Below, piece after piece: positions 61,709 through 64,000 of a DNA stretch of 64,000 nucleotides. The number at the start of each line of letters is the position of its first letter. The stretch's first letter is position 1. The stretch is taken from NCBI RefSeq assembly GCF_002204185.1, contig NZ_MXPU01000016.1, positions 86,961 to 150,960 of the forward strand. The letters are read 5' to 3'. The translations under genes and the position numbers were made by a program. A model generated the notes under the pieces. That model did no database searches, had not been told where the DNA came from, and was given only the letters and a program-made list of their open reading frames with translations. The DNA is from Rhizobium esperanzae (lineage in GTDB: Bacteria; Pseudomonadota; Alphaproteobacteria; Rhizobiales; Rhizobiaceae).

Positions 61709-64000
61709 TCAAGTCGGTGTCAACAGGTTCCCGCCGGTCGGGGCATTGGGGTCTGCCCAGCGACGGATCGTGCCGGTGCCCAAATCAGCACCGTAAAGCC
61801 AGCCGTCCGGTCCCTTCTCGATGTCTACCAAATAGGGGACGTTCGTGTCGAAGACCTGTACGTTCGTGATCTGCCGGCTTGCGTTCATTGTTGCGGTGTA
61901 GACATTGCCATTGACAAGATCCGCAAACATCAGGGTGGCGTCGTTGTAGAAGTCCCCGACCGTGATCGCAGTGGCGTTGTCGGGCGCGCCGTGGCTTCTC
62001 GATAGCAGCGGAAAAACAGCAGCCTGATCGGAAGGACTGTTTCGGTTCCCATTGTTGTAGAAGCTGATCGCCTGAGGGAGATCCTGGTAGCCGCCCGTTC
62101 GGCCAGGACCTTCCAGATACGGCCAACCGAAATTGGATCCTGCAGGGCCGGTATTTATTTCCTCCCAGCTGTTCCAGCCGACATCTCCGAGCACAGGCAG
62201 GTTGGTGACCGGATCGAAGGTGAAGCGATAGGCGTTGCGCACGCCGGAATAGAACACCTTGGACTGATTGCTGTTCGGATCCGCGGGGTCATAGAAGGGG
62301 TTCCCCGGAACGCCCGCGCCGGTCATCGGATCTATCCTCAGGACTTTGCCGGACAGATTGTGATTGTCTTGAGCGCGAACCGTGCGAGGGTCCATGAAAT
62401 TGTATGACGTGCCGTCTCCGTTGCTGAAGTACAGCATGCCGTCGGGCCCGAAATGGAGAGCTCCATTGGAATGGGAGTCACTGTCCGTCGCCAGATAGTC
62501 CCGAATATTCTGGTTCTGGATTCCGGCGCGATCTGGATCGTTGTCCTGCGTTCCCACCTCGATCAGGCTTGCAGGGGCGGTAATGGTGGTGCCGTTGACG
62601 ATGCCGGACGGCGGTATGTTCACAGCGCCGGTACTGTCGAGATCCGGACGGCTGGTGAATGCCCAGGTGCTGTTGGTACCGGCCAGCACGACCATGCTGG
62701 CCGGATCGGCGATCATCGTGTTGGGGTTGACTGTAAGCCGAACGAGGCGAGAAGGACGGTTCCCTTTGGTATCCGGGCCCGCCAGGCCAGTTCCATTCGC
62801 GGTTTCCGGCGGATCGTAAGTGTAGAGCAGATAGACGTATGGATTTGCCGCGAAGTTGGGATGAATGGCCAGCCCCAGCATCCCCCGGTCTCCGGGCGTA
62901 TAGTTGACCTGGCTGGACAAATCGACAAGCGGCGTCGATCTCAGCGTGCCATTGTCCACCACCCGCACAATGCCGTTCTGTTGCGCGACAACCATATAGC
63001 GGCCATCGGGGGTCCAATCCAAGGCCGTTGGCTCGGTCAAGCCGGTCACGACGGTCTGTCGGACCAGATTGCCGAGGTTGCTGTCGTCGTCCAGGATGTT
63101 GACGGTCGCGGTCGCTTGGCTTCCCAGGGCAGCACCTATCGGGTTGCTCAAGGTTACAGTGAAGCTTTCGTTGCTCTCGGCCGTCGTGTTGTTGAGCAGC
63201 GGAACAGAAATGGTCTGGATCGCTTGCCCTGCGGCAAAGGTGAGCACGCCCGTTGTCGTCGTATAATCGGAGCCCGCGATCGCGCTGCCATTGCTCGTTG
63301 CGTATGCAACGGTAGCCGTGGCATCGATGTTTCCACTGCGCTGAACCGTGATAGTGGCGGCGGCCGCCGCCTCCGACAAGCTGATGACCGGATTGCTCAC
63401 GGAGATGGTTGGTGCGGAATCGTTGTCGACGATCGAGACCAGAACAGTTCGCGGCGCCGCCAAGGAGCCACCAGGCCCGGGATTCTGGATGCCGACGGAA
63501 AATGTCTCGGTCCCTTCGGCATCAGGGTCGTTGACGATTGGGATAGCAAACGTCTTGCTGCTCTCGCCGTCCTCGAAAACGACTTGCCCGGTATTCGCTC
63601 GGCCATTGAAGGTCGGCAGCGTATAGTCCGCTCCAGCCTGTGCCGCTCCGGCTCCGCCGATCTCGTTGGTCGTGTACTCCAGTGTCAGCTGTCCGCTCGT
63701 GCTGCCTGTGCGAACGACGGTGATCGTTGCAGCGCCGGCTGATTCACTGACGAAGATGGTGGCGTTGTCCCGCAAGGCAACGCTTGATCCAGCAGAAAAC
63801 ACGACATCGCGGAAGTAGTTTTCGTTCTGGTAGACGAGGGCGGGAAACGTGCCAATGGTTTCGTTGTAGACACCGGCGCCGACCGGGGCGGTCAATCCCC
63901 CATTGCTGATCGGGTTGGCGAAGCCGTTCGAAGTCAGCGAATAGTAGCTGTTGGCATTGACCGAGACGACATAGGTGGTGCCCGCACTGATGACCAGCGG
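61709..64000 (-). CDS. large secreted protein: DUF4082, Calx-beta, sugar dehydrogenase (5' end outside window)
   Basis: The frame is open up to the right edge, so the start lies outside. In order it has the end of a DUF4082 domain (YYSLTSNGFANPISNGGLTA, FPALVYQNENYFRDVVF). Two Calx-beta-type repeats follow (IFVSESAGAATITVVRTGST; ISLSEAAAAATITVQRSGNI with the SNPIGAALGSQATATVNILD end). The last 440 residues are a PQQ-dependent glucose/sorbosone-dehydrogenase-like beta-propeller (LTEPTALDWTPDGRYMVVAQ, MLGLAIHPNFAANPYVYLLY, LHFGPDGMLYFSNGDGTSYN). It is probably exported by a type I-like route and surface-located. Length and N-terminus unknown. Confidence 0.85.
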   Translation of the reverse strand, partial: PLVISAGTTYVVSVNANSYYSLTSNGFANPISNGGLTAPVGAGVYNETIGTFPALVYQNENYFRDVVFSAGSSVALRDNATIFVSESAGAATITVVRTGSTSGQLTLEYTTNEIGGAGAAQAGADYTLPTFNGRANTGQVVFEDGESSKTFAIPIVNDPDAEGTETFSVGIQNPGPGGSLAAPRTVLVSIVDNDSAPTISVSNPVISLSEAAAAATITVQRSGNIDATATVAYATSNGSAIAGSDYTTTTGVLTFAAGQAIQTISVPLLNNTTAESNESFTVTLSNPIGAALGSQATATVNILDDDSNLGNLVRQTVVTGLTEPTALDWTPDGRYMVVAQQNGIVRVVDNGTLRSTPLVDLSSQVNYTPGDRGMLGLAIHPNFAANPYVYLLYTYDPPETANGTGLAGPDTKGNRPSRLVRLTVNPNTMIADPASMVVLAGTNSTWAFTSRPDLDSTGAVNIPPSGIVNGTTITAPASLIEVGTQDNDPDRAGIQNQNIRDYLATDSDSHSNGALHFGPDGMLYFSNGDGTSYNFMDPRTVRAQDNHNLSGKVLRIDPMTGAGVPGNPFYDPADPNSNQSKVFYSGVRNAYRFTFDPVTNLPVLGDVGWNSWEEINTGPAGSNFGWPYLEGPGRTGGYQDLPQAISFYNNGNRNSPSDQAAVFPLLSRSHGAPDNATAITVGDFYNDATLMFADLVNGNVYTATMNASRQITNVQVFDTNVPYLVDIEKGPDGWLYGADLGTGTIRRWADPNAPTGGNLLTPT

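Noticed and set aside
62453..63742. 429-aa plus-strand frame
   Set aside because: Shadow of the Calx-beta/dehydrogenase gene; no recognised domain.

Overview
The window looks like chromosome of a Rhizobium-group alphaproteobacterium, close to R. leguminosarum or R. etli. The reasons are high GC with long antisense shadow ORFs, a pyruvate phosphate dikinase of rhizobial type, DUF982, YiaAB, DUF2200 and DUF6494 proteins, a cyclase-TPR protein, and several families of rhizobial palindromic intergenic repeats. No rRNA or CRISPR array was seen. There are two tRNA genes: Gln-TTG at 12555 and Pro-CGG at 35473.

Region by region. 1-12.5 kb: a possible transposase remnant, a likely small RNA or strong terminator, ppdK, a lipoprotein, small hypotheticals, a DUF1499-type membrane protein, a peroxiredoxin, a Nudix/PHB-esterase pair, a decayed VOC gene, a Rossmann/DUF4166 plus DCC pair and an MBL-fold hydrolase. 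12.55-20.2 kb: tRNA-Gln followed by an island with no visible integrase. It carries an overlapping three-gene operon (MmeI-like DNA methyltransferase, SF2 helicase, GIY-YIG nuclease) and one unknown gene facing it, which reads as a restriction-type defence locus. 20.2-31.4 kb: an SDR enzyme, a Fic AMP-transferase, a TetR regulator with three near-identical operators in front of a PspA-YiaAB membrane-stress operon, and a giant LplT/PlsC/acyl-ACP-synthetase-like fusion. Next comes a tandem array of 330-bp palindromic units. One related unit contains a complete GIY-YIG nuclease gene between the same palindromes. A TetA-type MFS exporter follows.

31.4-36.6 kb: a 991-aa protein joining a SerC-like aminotransferase to a SerA-like dehydrogenase, a lipoprotein, tRNA-Pro, a membrane protein and a DUF982 protein. 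36.6-41.2 kb: a compact phage-derived regulatory cluster. It has a CI/LexA-like repressor and two operons whose promoters carry matching pairs of GGTAT-N5-ATACC operators 35 bp apart. The right operon encodes a run of tiny DNA-binding proteins (zinc ribbon, HTH, GcrA-like, LuxR-type HTH) and no structural phage genes. 41.2-52.1 kb: a duplicated-domain envelope protein, a GFA protein, a GT25 glycosyltransferase, a two-component pair with a repeat wedged at its junction, a SUKH protein, ArsR/SDR, a cyclase-TPR protein, and DUF2200 and DUF6494 proteins.

52.4-64 kb: a SAM methyltransferase, a beta-carbonic anhydrase followed at 4 bp by a SulP transporter (probably bicarbonate supply), and an EF-G-like GTPase paralogue with an altered catalytic motif. 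An AT-richer patch of orphan membrane and hypothetical genes follows. The window ends inside a large secreted protein with DUF4082, Calx-beta and sugar-dehydrogenase domains, on the minus strand and cut by the right edge.

All family calls come from reading motifs in the translations. No database search was run.
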